A stretch of DNA of 64,000 nt from Sedimentisphaerales bacterium (GTDB lineage Bacteria; Planctomycetota; Phycisphaerae; Sedimentisphaerales; SG8-4). The position numbers were made by a program, and so were the translations under genes. The DNA is taken from assembly GCA_016928975.1 (NCBI GenBank), contig JAFGJR010000272.1, positions 8,216-72,215 on the forward strand, written 5' to 3'. Below the pieces are notes generated by a model that saw nothing but the letters and a program-made list of their open reading frames with translations, searched no databases and was not told the origin of the DNA. This document shows, in pieces, positions 45,262 through 53,775 of the stretch; position 1 is the first letter of the stretch, and every line of letters starts with the position of its first letter.

Positions 45262-45759
45262 ATGACTGTTCAACCGGTATTGGCGGTCGGAATTCTGATG
45301 AATTTGGTAGCCGTTCTGTTCACTCTGGTTGCCGTGGTCCTGATTCTTCTGGTCCTGATTCAGAAAGGTCGGGGCGGCGGACTGAGTGCGGCGTTCGGCG
45401 GCGGTATGGCCAGCGGGTTGCTGGGCTCCAAAACGGGCGACTTCCTGACATGGGCGACGATCATCGTGGTGTCGGTATTCCTGGTCCTGGCCGTAGTGCT
45501 GGCCCGATTCTATAGGCCCAACGTCAGCGAGTACGGCGGTGCTGCGACCAGTACTTCACAGCCCGTGACGAAGGGCACGCCGGTGCAGCCGTCCGGTGCG
45601 ACGTCGCAGCCCGCACCGCAGGAACCGGCGCCGGCACCGGCCGAACAACCGAGCGGCATGGATGCCGGTGCGACAGCACCTCAGACTGAGCCTCCGGCGA
45701 CGCCACCGGCCGGCGGGGCAACCACGCCGGCTCCGGAGACGGGCGCCACGGGCGGCTAA
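45262..45759 (+). CDS. secG: Preprotein translocase subunit SecG
   Basis: 165 residues. Two membrane helices (about 10-30 and 58-80) flank the conserved loop LIQKGRGGGLSAAFGGG with GSKTGDFLTWAT, the SecG signature. The tail (90-165) is a Pro/Ala/Thr-rich low-complexity extension of the kind seen in planctomycete SecG. It is an accessory subunit of SecYEG. ATG 45262 is chosen over the upstream GTG. Confidence 0.93.
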   Translation: MTVQPVLAVGILMNLVAVLFTLVAVVLILLVLIQKGRGGGLSAAFGGGMASGLLGSKTGDFLTWATIIVVSVFLVLAVVLARFYRPNVSEYGGAATSTSQPVTKGTPVQPSGATSQPAPQEPAPAPAEQPSGMDAGATAPQTEPPATPPAGGATTPAPETGATGG

Positions 45760-45841
45760 GCACATGGATGAAGTGGTGGACGGCATTGACATGTGAGAGG
45801 TTCCTTTTCCAGCAGCAGTTTCGAGGCAAGAGCACACTTCT

Positions 45842-46726
45842 ATGCTCAACAGCATGACCGGATATGGCGAAGCGGAGGGCGTCCTTGACGGCGTCTCCTA
45901 CGCCATTGAGATCAAGGCCGTCAATAACCGCTATCTCAAGACGATTGTCAAGTTGCCCGACACGTGCATCTTCCTCGAAGAGGACATCGACAAGGAGCTG
46001 CGGCGCAGTCTCTCCCGGGGCACGATCAACTGCGTCCTTCGATTCAAAAGCGTCTCCGCGAGCGCCTTGTTCGAGATCGACGAGGCGGCGTTGAAGTCCA
46101 TCGTGGCCAAGCTCAATGGAGTGAGCGCCTCCGTCGGCGTCAAGGGCCAGATCGATCTGGCCGGTCTGCTGGCCTTGCCGGGAATCGTTCGACCGGTGCT
46201 GCCCGATGAGGAGGCCGGTGCCAGAGTCAAGGAATTCGTGCTGCGGCTGACCCGGGACGCCGTCGAGAAGCTCAAGCGGATGCGAGAGGCCGAGGGCAAG
46301 TTCCTGGAGGCGGACCTGATAGGTCATTGCGACGCGATGGCTCGCGAACTGGAGGTGGTCGTCCAGCGCAGCGGCTCGGTCGTCGCCGAGTACGCCAAAC
46401 GTCTTCAAAAACGCGTCGATGAGCTGTTGGCGGAGGCCAAACTCAAGCTTGATGAGGAGACGCTGGCACGCGAGGTGGCGATTCTGGCCGACCGGTCGGA
46501 CATCTCCGAGGAGATCGCCCGACTGGACGCGCACCTGCAGCAGTTCCGTCAGATCTGCAAGATGGACGGGCAGGCCGGCCGACGGCTCGACTTCCTGAGC
46601 CAGGAGATGCTTCGCGAGGCCAACACCGTGGCCAGCAAGGCGGCCGACGCCCAGATTGCTCGGTCCGTGGTGGATGTCAAGTGCCTAATCGAGCGGATCA
46701 AGGAGCAGATTCAGAACGTGGAATAG
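45842..46726 (+). CDS. YicC/YloC family endoribonuclease
   Basis: 294 residues. N-terminal MLNSMTGYGEAEG and IEIKAVNNRYLKTIVKLPD, and C-terminal KMDGQAGRRLDFLSQEMLRE with EANTVASKA, are diagnostic of YicC/YloC proteins, which act in RNA turnover as endoribonucleases. The domain order (YicC-like N, DUF1732 C) and length are standard. Gene order yicC-gmk-rpoZ-coa is conserved in many bacteria. Confidence 0.93.
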   Translation: MLNSMTGYGEAEGVLDGVSYAIEIKAVNNRYLKTIVKLPDTCIFLEEDIDKELRRSLSRGTINCVLRFKSVSASALFEIDEAALKSIVAKLNGVSASVGVKGQIDLAGLLALPGIVRPVLPDEEAGARVKEFVLRLTRDAVEKLKRMREAEGKFLEADLIGHCDAMARELEVVVQRSGSVVAEYAKRLQKRVDELLAEAKLKLDEETLAREVAILADRSDISEEIARLDAHLQQFRQICKMDGQAGRRLDFLSQEMLREANTVASKAADAQIARSVVDVKCLIERIKEQIQNVE

Positions 46727-46813
46727 ACCGTCGTTGCAGGGGAACCGCCCGCTCGCTTGGGCGTACAGAGAACATGGTGCGGCGGATCCGATGGTATCTG
46801 ACGTTGAGGTAAG

Positions 46814-47416
46814 ATGATCCAGGCGCGCGATCAGGAGAAACCCCAGGGCAGGTTGGTTGTCGTCAGCGGTCCTTCTGGCGTGGGCAAAAGCACCATCTGT
46901 CGGGAGGTCGTGAAGCGGTTGGACAATGCGTTCTTGAGCGTCTCGGTGACGACGCGCCCCAGGGGCCCTCGCGAAGAGAACGGCCGGGAGTACTGGTTCA
47001 TCTCCCGCGAGGAGTTCCGTACGTGCATTGAGAACGGTACGCTGCTGGAATATGCCGAGGTCTTTGGAAACCTCTACGGCACGCCCAAGGACAAGACGGA
47101 TGAGGCCCTGCACGCCGGCAAAGACGTGATCCTGGAGATCGATATCCAGGGCGGCAGGCAAGTCAAGGCGGTGTACCCGCAGGCGGTGATGATCTTCATC
47201 CTGCCTCCGAGCGTCAAGATCCTGGCCGAGCGGGTGGGCCACCGGGGTCGAGAGACCGCCGAGGCGGCCGCACGACGGCTCGGCTCCGCCGACGCGGAGA
47301 CCACTGCTGCGCGGGAGTACTATGATCATATGGTGGTCAATGATGATCTCGAACAAGCCATCACGGAAGTGATCCGGATCATCGAGCAGGCACCGGGACT
47401 GGCGATTGATGATTGA
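46814..47416 (+). CDS. gmk: Guanylate kinase
   Basis: 200 residues. P-loop VVSGPSGVGKST, GMP-binding VTTRPRGPREENGREYWF and YAEVFGNLYGTPK are all present. It phosphorylates GMP to GDP. GAGGTAAG precedes the ATG. The last codons (LAIDD and stop) lie inside a 7-bp repeat array (47404-47445), so the C-terminus is repeat-derived. Confidence 0.96.
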   Translation: MIQARDQEKPQGRLVVVSGPSGVGKSTICREVVKRLDNAFLSVSVTTRPRGPREENGREYWFISREEFRTCIENGTLLEYAEVFGNLYGTPKDKTDEALHAGKDVILEIDIQGGRQVKAVYPQAVMIFILPPSVKILAERVGHRGRETAEAAARRLGSADAETTAAREYYDHMVVNDDLEQAITEVIRIIEQAPGLAIDD

Positions 47417-47445
47417 CAATTGATGATTGAGGACTGAGGACTGAG
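47404..47445. repeat. Heptad array containing the gmk stop codon
   Basis: Six clean 7-mers: gattgat/gattgac/aattgat/gattgag/gactgag/gactgag. The gmk TGA is at 47414-47416. This is the most regular array in the window. Confidence 0.75.
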
Positions 47446-47456
47446 GTAGACCAACG

Positions 47457-47738
47457 ATGCTGGAAGAACTGAAGAGTGAGGAGATCGTCAAGAAGGTCGG
47501 CGGCCGGTTCAAGCTGGCGGCGCTGGTGCAACGGCGGATGACTGAGTTGCTCCAGGGCTCTCGGCCTCTGATTGAGGATACCGAGAATATGACGATGATG
47601 GAGATCGTGCTCCAGGAGATCTTGCAGGACAAAATCACGATCGATACGGCCACCCATGAGCGGAGGGTAGAAGCGATCGTGGAGCGGCGTGACATGGATG
47701 ATGACGACGACCAGCCGCGAAGAAGAGGACGTTTCTGA
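47457..47738 (+). CDS. rpoZ: RNA polymerase omega subunit
   Basis: 93 residues. [20 protein letters not shown] matches the conserved NRF-LA--A--RA-QL core of omega, adapted as in planctomycetes, and the position between gmk and the coaC gene is the conserved rpoZ slot. It helps assemble and stabilise RNA polymerase. The C-terminus is acidic, then basic. A less standard family member would be the alternative; context makes omega likely. Confidence 0.85.
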   Translation: MLEELKSEEIVKKVGGRFKLAALVQRRMTELLQGSRPLIEDTENMTMMEIVLQEILQDKITIDTATHERRVEAIVERRDMDDDDDQPRRRGRF

Positions 47739-47745
47739 TGACCCC

Positions 47746-48336
47746 ATGCTGAAGGATCTGAACATCTTGCTGGGGGTAACGGGTGGGATCGCCGCTTACA
47801 AGGTCGTAGACCTGGCGAGCAAGCTGACCGCCGGCGGCGCCCACGTGCGGACGGTGATGACGAAAAGCGCGTGCCGGTTCGTCGGGCCCAAGAGCTTCGA
47901 GACGGTCACCGGGGCGCCGGTGTACACGTCCCTGTGGAACGATCCGGAGGATCGCAAGGGCGCCCACATCGTCCTGGCTGACTGGGCGGATGTCGTGGTC
48001 GTCGCGCCGGCTAGCGCCGACATCCTCGGAAAGATGGCCAACGGCATTTGTGACGATCTGCTCAGTACGGCCTTGTGCACGTGTTGGGCCAGGCCGATGC
48101 TGTTCGCCCCGGCGATGAACACCCGAATGTGGGAGAATCCCGCAGTGCAGCGCAACGTCGCGAGCCTGCGCGAGATGGGCGTCCGGATGGTCGGCCCCGC
48201 CATCGGACGCTTGGCCTGCGGTGACGAAGGGATCGGGAGAATGGCCGAACCCAAGGACATCCTGACGGCCATCGAAACCATCGGTGCCGAGCGCCTCCGC
48301 GCTAAGGTTGAGAAAAGCACGGATCACACTATGTGA
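47746..48336 (+). CDS. coaC: Phosphopantothenoylcysteine decarboxylase (CoaC domain only)
   Basis: About 196 residues. It is an FMN flavoprotein of the HFCD family: ILLGVTGGIAAYKVVDLA, VAPASADILGKMANGICDDL, and the substrate motif PAMNTRMWENPAVQRNV. It decarboxylates 4'-phosphopantothenoylcysteine in CoA synthesis. In most bacteria the protein is fused to CoaB (about 400 residues); here the CoaB synthetase domain is absent, and what follows is non-coding or on the other strand. Starts a few codons upstream are possible. Confidence 0.9.
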   Translation: MLKDLNILLGVTGGIAAYKVVDLASKLTAGGAHVRTVMTKSACRFVGPKSFETVTGAPVYTSLWNDPEDRKGAHIVLADWADVVVVAPASADILGKMANGICDDLLSTALCTCWARPMLFAPAMNTRMWENPAVQRNVASLREMGVRMVGPAIGRLACGDEGIGRMAEPKDILTAIETIGAERLRAKVEKSTDHTM

Positions 48337-48484
48337 GCTTTCGTCGCGCTCGCAGATTGCTCCAGCAGGCCAAGACTCCACCATCCGTGCCGCCCTCCTT
48401 CCTTCAACCTGCCAGACTCGCGCTACGAGCGATTTCACCGATCCACTCCACGGTCAGGCCACAGACTGCTTTCGGGCCAAGACG

Positions 48485-48934
48485 CTACTCTGTAGAGACA
48501 TTGGGCTCTTTGGCCGTCCGCTGACCGGCGAGGAGGGTGGCGAATTGGGTCGTCGATAGCCACTCGACCGTGCCGTTCAGGTGCAGGACGACGTAGCCGT
48601 CTTTCAGAAAGGAGGAAGGAAAGCGCTTTCGGGAGTAGGCCAAGATCGTGTCGGGGCGGGCGTCCAGACCGATCCATATCGCGCGATACTTGACGTTGCC
48701 GATGCGGACGGCACCCTCCACGTCCTCCTTGATGCTGTCGACGAATGATTGCGAAGGCAATGCGCTGTACCGCTTTCGATACTCCAGGATGTGCTGGCCA
48801 AGCTGGGTCATCGCACGCATGGCCTCGGAACGGTTCACGTGGTCCTTGAGCTGCACCATTCCGACGACCGCCGCTATCGTGGCGGCCAGCACAATCAACG
48901 ATTCAGTCAGGAGTGCCCGTTGCCACCTGTTCAT
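48485..48934 (-). CDS. Hypothetical membrane-anchored protein
   Basis: 149 residues from ATG 48934 (MNRWQRALLTESLIVLAATI). One N-terminal membrane helix with a pilin-like look, but no clear prepilin cleavage site. The rest is a small alpha/beta domain (RYSALPSQSFVDSIKEDVEG, DGYVVLHLNGTVEWL). No family recognised. An earlier in-frame ATG at 49006 would bury the helix and is less likely. It lies between the coaC gene (convergent) and the RNase H-PurN fusion (same strand). Confidence 0.6.
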   Translation of the reverse strand: MNRWQRALLTESLIVLAATIAAVVGMVQLKDHVNRSEAMRAMTQLGQHILEYRKRYSALPSQSFVDSIKEDVEGAVRIGNVKYRAIWIGLDARPDTILAYSRKRFPSSFLKDGYVVLHLNGTVEWLSTTQFATLLAGQRTAKEPNVSTE

Positions 48935-49001
48935 GCAAGGACTCAGGATTGTCGGCGCGCATGGCACACCCTGTGTGACTGACCGCGGACGATCACTTCC
49001 C

Positions 49002-49036
49002 AACAATCATCCATCATCGACTATCCTTCACTATTC
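49002..49036. repeat. Heptad array containing the stop of the RNase H-PurN gene
   Basis: Five 7-mers on the plus strand: caacaat/catccat/catcgac/tatcctt/cactatt. The fusion gene's TGA (49014-49016) and last five codons lie within it. Confidence 0.55.
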
Positions 49037-50069
49037 GCACGCGGTTGCCGTCGACCACGAGCCGGTCCTCGGCGAACCAACGGATCGCCTGTGGGTACGC
49101 GAGGCACTCCTGCTGAAAGACGCGCTCCGCCAGCGTATCGGGCGTGTCGTCGTCGGCCACGGGGCAGGTTCGCTGCACGATGATCGGCCCCCGGTCGTAC
49201 TCATTCGTGCAGAAGTGGACCGTGCAGCCACTGACCTTGCAGCCGGCGGCGAGCACCGCCTCATGCACGTGGTGACCCCACATGCCTTTGCCGCCGAAAC
49301 TGGGCAACAGCGCCGGGTGGATGTTCATGACGCGGTTCTCACATCGCGGCGGGATCTTCCACAGGCACAGCCATCCGCCTTGGACAACCAGATCCACGTT
49401 CGCTGCATCGAGCTCCCGGACGACGTGCTCACTGAACGTGTCAATATCGGGACAGTCCTTCTTTCGCACGATCTTCAGGGGCAATCCCGCACGGCGGGTC
49501 TTCTCGACCCCTCCCGACGTCGAGAGCGAGCTGATCACGAGGGCGATCTCCGCATTGAGTTCGCCGCGGTTGATGCAGTCGAGGATGTTCATCGTCGTCC
49601 TGCCACCGCCGCTGATGAGCACGCCCAGCCGGAGCTTCCTTTGCGGCTTTGCCGTTCCCTCGGTGATGTCCCGCCCGGCATCGAGCGCCTCGTTCACCAG
49701 CCGGTCCGCCTCCTTGTTCTGCTCGCGCATGACATGTCGGATGCTGAAGCCGTCGAACTGCATCCGCAGGGCGTTCACCTGCTCGTAGAGAGGCCGGATC
49801 GAATCGCTCTTGACCTTGTACAGGCCGGTAAGCTGCCTGACAAGAAGCTCGCTGTCGCTGAACACGGTCACATCCGTCGCCCCCAGCGCACCGGCGGCCT
49901 CCAGGGCGCGGAGCAAAGCGGTGTATTCGGCAACGTTGTTCGTGGTCTCGCCGAGCACGAAGGCCCGCCCCGCCAAGCGATTGCCAGCCGCGTTCGCCAG
50001 GATGAACGCCGCCGCAGCGGGGCCCGGATTGCCCCGGCTGCCGCCATCGACGTGTACAGTCACTTTCAT
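49014..50069 (-). CDS. RNase HI - phosphoribosylglycinamide formyltransferase (PurN) fusion
   Basis: 351 residues with two complete domains. Residues 1-135 are RNase H type I with the acidic set: D8 in VHVDGGSRGNPG, Glu in NNVAEYTAL, Asp in VFSDSELL and Asp in NKEADRLVNEAL. Residues about 143-351 are PurN-like: LGVLISGGGRTTMNI, then catalytic Asn/His in MNIHPALLPSF and Asp in NEYDRGPIIVQ. RNase HI removes RNA from RNA-DNA hybrids; PurN transfers a formyl group from 10-formyl-THF to GAR in purine synthesis. The joint near base 49640 is in one open frame with no ribosome site or internal stop. The gene follows the zinc-ribbon gene by 18 bp. Confidence 0.9.
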   Translation of the reverse strand: MKVTVHVDGGSRGNPGPAAAAFILANAAGNRLAGRAFVLGETTNNVAEYTALLRALEAAGALGATDVTVFSDSELLVRQLTGLYKVKSDSIRPLYEQVNALRMQFDGFSIRHVMREQNKEADRLVNEALDAGRDITEGTAKPQRKLRLGVLISGGGRTTMNILDCINRGELNAEIALVISSLSTSGGVEKTRRAGLPLKIVRKKDCPDIDTFSEHVVRELDAANVDLVVQGGWLCLWKIPPRCENRVMNIHPALLPSFGGKGMWGHHVHEAVLAAGCKVSGCTVHFCTNEYDRGPIIVQRTCPVADDDTPDTLAERVFQQECLAYPQAIRWFAEDRLVVDGNRVRIVKDSR

Positions 50070-50087
50070 CTTCGCCTACCGAGCGTC

Positions 50088-50825
50088 TCAGTACTCCTGC
50101 GAGGAGCTGAGCACCAGGATCCTCGTGCAGTTCGGGCAGCGGATGATCTCGTCCTTGCTCATAAGCACGTTGACGCTCTCGGCAGGGACGCCCATGTAGC
50201 AGCCGCCGCAACTGTACGCGGCCGTCCGCCCCTCCTGCTGCTCGATCGTGGCGACCGCCTCGCCATCGTAGGTATCGGCAACCCGGTTGAAGACCTCCAG
50301 CGCCCTGCGCGGAATGGTCTTGGCCACCTCGTTCCACTCCGCCTGGATCTTCGCGATCTCCGCCTCATGCTCGGCGACGGAGCTCTCCACTTTCTGTCGC
50401 GTCTGCTCGAGCTCCTGCTTCTGCACCTCGATCTGCTTGCGGATGTTCTCACACTCTCCCTCGTCGACCTCGATGGCCTTCATCAGCTCCAGGATCTGGC
50501 TTTCGATCTTGGAGTTGTCGGCCCGCGTGGTATTGAGCTGGGTGAGCACCGCTGCGTACTCCTTGTTGGTCTTGGCGGCGTTGAGAGATGCCCGAAGCTT
50601 GCTCACCTCCTGATCCCGGGTCTTGAGCTCCAATTCCAGGCGGTCAGACTGCATCTTCGTCAACTGGCATTCCTCTTTCTTGGCTTCGAGGGCATTTTGA
50701 AGACTTCGGACTTGGTTTTCCTGGAGGGTAATGCTTCTTTTGCTGCGGGCGAGTTTCGCTTTGGCGGCCCGGAGGCGATTTTCCACACTCTGAAGTTTTG
50801 TTAACCCGTCTAATACAGGTCCCAT
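50088..50825 (-). CDS. Coiled-coil protein with C4 zinc ribbon
   Basis: 245 residues. Residues 1-170 are an almost unbroken charged coiled coil (SVENRLRAAKAKLARSKRS ... KQIEVQKQELEQTRQKVES). Residues about 200-240 are a zinc ribbon (YSCGGCYMGV ... IIRCPNCTRIL, two CxxC pairs). This is the C4-type zinc-ribbon/DUF164 family, often encoded beside RNase H genes, as here. Its molecular role is not well defined; nucleic-acid or protein scaffolding is inferred. Confidence 0.87.
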   Translation of the reverse strand: MGPVLDGLTKLQSVENRLRAAKAKLARSKRSITLQENQVRSLQNALEAKKEECQLTKMQSDRLELELKTRDQEVSKLRASLNAAKTNKEYAAVLTQLNTTRADNSKIESQILELMKAIEVDEGECENIRKQIEVQKQELEQTRQKVESSVAEHEAEIAKIQAEWNEVAKTIPRRALEVFNRVADTYDGEAVATIEQQEGRTAAYSCGGCYMGVPAESVNVLMSKDEIIRCPNCTRILVLSSSQEY

Positions 50826-51082
50826 TTAGGCTCCTCATGGCTGGCCGGAGCGCACCCTAACTGATTCCGGCACGGCAATCATTGAGCACAGTATTATGTC
50901 CGGCCGTCCAAGGCTCCGCAACCAAAAAATTGCACGCCCGCCGCCAGATTTTTCACCCTGGCCGCGCGATCCGTAAATCGTGTCCGGCCCGATACTTGGG
51001 TTCACCTGCCCACTCGGCTCCGGAACGGGCGTTTCCGCAGTGCCGGCCGGAGTTTGCATAACGGATTCCCCGGCCGAGACGA

Positions 51083-51088
51083 TATAAT
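51083..51088 (+). promoter_or_regulatory. Possible -10 element (TATAAT) of the M20 peptidase gene
   Basis: A consensus TATAAT ends 9 bases before ATG 51098, which would give a nearly leaderless mRNA. There is no good -35 at 17 bp (TTGCAT is 23 bp upstream) and no ribosome site before the ATG. The rest of the 272-bp gap (50826-51097) shows nothing recognisable. Confidence 0.35.
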
Positions 51089-51097
51089 CGCGTCGCT

Positions 51098-52210
51098 ATG
51101 AAGGATCTGTTGAAACAACTGATACGAGCCGATTCGACGCCGGACAAAGGTGAAGCAGCGGCAGCCGAGGTGATCGCGAGGCGGTTCGCCAGGCATGGCG
51201 TGGACTGCCGCATCGACCGATGGAATGGAAACCGGGCCAATGTGATCGCGCATGTGAAGACCGGCCAAAGACGACCAGGACTGCTGTTTCTGGGTCATCT
51301 CGATGTGGTCAGCCCCGGCGAAGAGGCGTGGGATCATCCGCCGTTCGGAGCCGTCGAGGAAGAGGGCCGGCTCTATGGGCGCGGCGCCGTGGACATGAAG
51401 GGGGGGATCGCTGCCGTCGTGGCGGCCATCTGCCAGGTGACGGACTCCCGGGCCGCGCTACAGGGTGACATCGTCTTTGCCGCCACGGCCGGCGAGGAGA
51501 CTGACAGTGCCGGTGTGCAGCGGTTCATGCAACACCGAAGCGACCTGCCCCAGTTCGTCGGCGTTGTGATTCCGGAGCCGACCGACCTCAGTGTTGTCAC
51601 GGCCCATCGAGGCCTGTTCTGGCTGAAGATCACGACGCGGGGCAAGGCGGCTCACAGCTCCATGCCGCAGCGCGGCGTCAATGCGATCACGTCCATGCGA
51701 CGCGTGCTCGACGCGCTGGAGCAATACCGGATCCCGTTCGAGGCGCACCCGCTGTTGGGCACGAGCTCGCTGAGCGTCAACACGATCCACGGCGGCGAGG
51801 CAGTGAACATCATTCCCGACCGGTGCACGATCGGCGTGGACATCCGCACGCTGCCGGGCCAGGACCACGAAACGCTGCGTTACGACATTGAGTGCATCCT
51901 GGCGCAGCTCACGACGACCGTTCCGCAGTTCGACGCCGAGCTGACCATCGAGCGTTCCGCTCAGGCGATGGAGACCGACCCAGAGAGCGACTTCGTCAAG
52001 AGGTTCTGCGCCGCCGTGGACGTCGATCTGACGAACGTGATCGGCTTCACCACAGACGCCTCGCACGTGTTGCCGCTCGGCGTCCCCATCGTCATCTTCG
52101 GCCCGGGCAAGCCGAAGCTCTGTCACCAGGTCGATGAGTACATCGGCCTGGCCGACGTACGAGCCGGCGCCGATTTCTTCAAGCAGGTCATCCTGAGATT
52201 CCTGACTTGA
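51098..52210 (+). CDS. M20 family metallopeptidase (ArgE/DapE/CPG2 type)
   Basis: 370 residues. The di-zinc ligands are visible: LFLGHLDVVSPGEEAW (His, with the following Asp), GRGAVDMKGGIAAVVAA (bridging Asp), and TAGEETDSAGV (catalytic Glu-Glu), with a dimerisation domain starting HRGLFWLKITTRGKAAHSSM. It hydrolyses an amide or peptide bond. Candidates are acetylornithine deacetylase, succinyl-DAP desuccinylase or a carboxypeptidase; the sequence alone does not decide. A GNAT gene follows 3 bp later. Confidence 0.9.
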   Translation: MKDLLKQLIRADSTPDKGEAAAAEVIARRFARHGVDCRIDRWNGNRANVIAHVKTGQRRPGLLFLGHLDVVSPGEEAWDHPPFGAVEEEGRLYGRGAVDMKGGIAAVVAAICQVTDSRAALQGDIVFAATAGEETDSAGVQRFMQHRSDLPQFVGVVIPEPTDLSVVTAHRGLFWLKITTRGKAAHSSMPQRGVNAITSMRRVLDALEQYRIPFEAHPLLGTSSLSVNTIHGGEAVNIIPDRCTIGVDIRTLPGQDHETLRYDIECILAQLTTTVPQFDAELTIERSAQAMETDPESDFVKRFCAAVDVDLTNVIGFTTDASHVLPLGVPIVIFGPGKPKLCHQVDEYIGLADVRAGADFFKQVILRFLT

Positions 52211-52213
52211 ACC

Positions 52214-52705
52214 ATGACCGTACAACTGACATTTCGATCAGCAGTAGAGTATGAGCCCGGCACCATCTACACGATCCTGGCGGAGTGCTACGCCGATTTC
52301 ATGGACGCCGCGTTCCGAGACACACTCAGGCAATTCGACCACAGAGTCTTCGCGGCCCCGGACACGGTTGGGGCCTGCGCGATCATCTCGTCCGTCGGCG
52401 GTGAGACCGCCGGTTTCTTCTCACACGGCCCGCCTCAATACCCCGAGGTCGGCGTCATCGGCCACAACGGCGTGCGGCCGATCTTCCAGAATAGAGGCTA
52501 TGGAACTCAGCAGATCCAGGAAATCCTTCGGCGGTTCGCCTCACGCGGGTTTGCCCGTGCACGCGTCTCAACGTCGGAACACCCCTTTTTCGCCCCGGCC
52601 CGCAGGATGTACGAGAAGTGCGGCTTCCGCCAATGCGGAACAACGCCCGACGACAGGTGGGGACCCTATCAAGTCGTGCACTATGAGAGACTGCTGACCA
52701 TCTGA
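52214..52705 (+). CDS. GNAT family N-acetyltransferase
   Basis: 163 residues. The acetyl-CoA loop is in NGVRPIFQNRGYGTQQIQEI (Q/R-x-x-G-x-G/A pattern) and the terminal strand in RMYEKCGFRQCG. It transfers an acetyl group to an unknown amine. It starts 3 bp after the peptidase stop and is probably in the same transcript; a joint role in amino-acid acylation/deacylation is conceivable only by context. Confidence 0.83.
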   Translation: MTVQLTFRSAVEYEPGTIYTILAECYADFMDAAFRDTLRQFDHRVFAAPDTVGACAIISSVGGETAGFFSHGPPQYPEVGVIGHNGVRPIFQNRGYGTQQIQEILRRFASRGFARARVSTSEHPFFAPARRMYEKCGFRQCGTTPDDRWGPYQVVHYERLLTI

Positions 52706-52790
52706 GGCAGGGCAAACGGTGCCGACAGGCGGCAACCGCGGTCGAGCCGACCATCCCACGGAAATACAGGCGCACGATGCCCTCAGCCTG

Positions 52791-53384
52791 TTACGGCCTG
52801 TGCTGATCGGGAGGAACACTGCCTGCGTCCGCCCCTTCGACTCCCGCATGTCCGCCGGCGTGTATGCGATGCCACAGATCAGCCAGGCCGCGGGCCTGCA
52901 AGAACAAAACAACGCCGAGGACAAGCTGAATCACTCCGGGGACGGCATAGCGCCAGACCCCCTGAACCACTTGGTCTGCCGCCGACCCGGTGAGGCGATG
53001 CGATGCAGCGTAGTAGAAGGTCCAAATGGCCTGGCTGATTTGCGGAATCGCCCGGAAGAAGACCAGAACCGCGACGATGGAAAACCCGATGGCCTGCACG
53101 TCACGCCCGGTCACGGCGCTCGACATGCCAAGAGGCTTGTCCTCGCCTACGAGCAGGGGAGCAAGATTCCGGCTGAAAACGATCAGCACGGCGCCGGCTC
53201 CCCCCATCAGCAGGAGCGGCGCCAGCATGATCAGGGCAGCTCATAACACCGTCAGGGGCTCGTTTCTACCCGTCCGCAGCATATACGCAAAGCTCCCAAT
53301 ATGTAGGAAGACGGGAAGGGACTCAATCAGTGCATAGATACCGAGCGGTTTCAGGGCAAACGACGCCAACTCATGTCTCGTCAT
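52791..53384 (-). pseudogene. Small membrane protein gene interrupted by an in-frame TGA
   Basis: A good ribosome site (GGAGG) precedes ATG 53384. The frame reads MTRHELASFALKPLGIYALI ... NEPLTVL, meets TGA at 53241-53243 (codon 48), and continues in the same frame for another 150 codons with three further hydrophobic helices (LAPLLLMGGAGAVLIVF, IGFSIVAVLVFFRAI, VIQLVLGVVLFLQARGLA). A TGG to TGA change at a Trp codon would explain it. Translation from ATG 53228 alone would lose the first helix. No family recognised. TGA is a normal stop elsewhere in the window, so recoding is unlikely. Confidence 0.65.
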
Positions 53385-53539
53385 GCTTCACCTCCACAGC
53401 ATTCCATTCCATCTTCGCTTCGCACTACGGCCGCTGCTTCCCGCGGCCACGAATCCCTCATGCAAGTGCTCATTGTCACACAAAGCGGCCGGTCTCGCAA
53501 GGAACCGCCGGCCGAAGGTAACTTTTTTCGTATTTTCTC

Positions 53540-53568
53540 TTGACACAGTCTGTCCGGTTCTATAGCAT
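53540..53568 (+). promoter_or_regulatory. Sigma-70-like promoter before the recombinase fragment
   Basis: TTGACA (53540-53545) and TAGCAT (53563-53568) at 17-bp spacing; TATAGC at 53561 is an alternative -10. It would drive the short frame at 53604, which is followed by a strong terminator. Confidence 0.45.
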
Positions 53569-53603
53569 CCACCTGTTTGAGTGTGAGTTCAGCGGAAATC
53601 TCA

Positions 53604-53747
53604 ATGGTTCGAGTTAGGGAAAACACGCAGAAGCATTTGACGCGTCACACCGTGGCGACGCTGCTTGTGCGCGCCGCCCTGCCGGCCACCACGATCAAGG
53701 ACGTCATGATCATGGTGGTAGGCCAGAGAAAGGAGGCGGCTCCCTAA
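53604..53747 (+). pseudogene. Short frame (47 aa) with tyrosine-recombinase box II
   Basis: The frame reads HLTRHTVATLLVRAALPATT followed by IKDVM. This matches the HxxRHTxAT-LL-AG-P--TI--LMGH region around the His-x-x-Arg of phage-integrase-type recombinases. The nucleophilic Tyr and the remainder are missing. It is either a relic of an integron or phage integrase, or a short expressed peptide, since a promoter-like sequence and a terminator bracket it. Confidence 0.5.
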
Positions 53748-53775
53748 AGGACCAGTTTCAGCATCGTCGAGTTCA

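Noticed and set aside
48648..50804. 718-codon plus-strand frame
   Set aside because: It spans the antisense of three separate minus-strand genes, two of them with complete known domains.
53241..53243. Selenocysteine or reassigned TGA
   Set aside because: No cysteine-like active-site context and no visible SECIS-like hairpin right after it; TGA is the normal stop in many genes here (ATGA overlaps).
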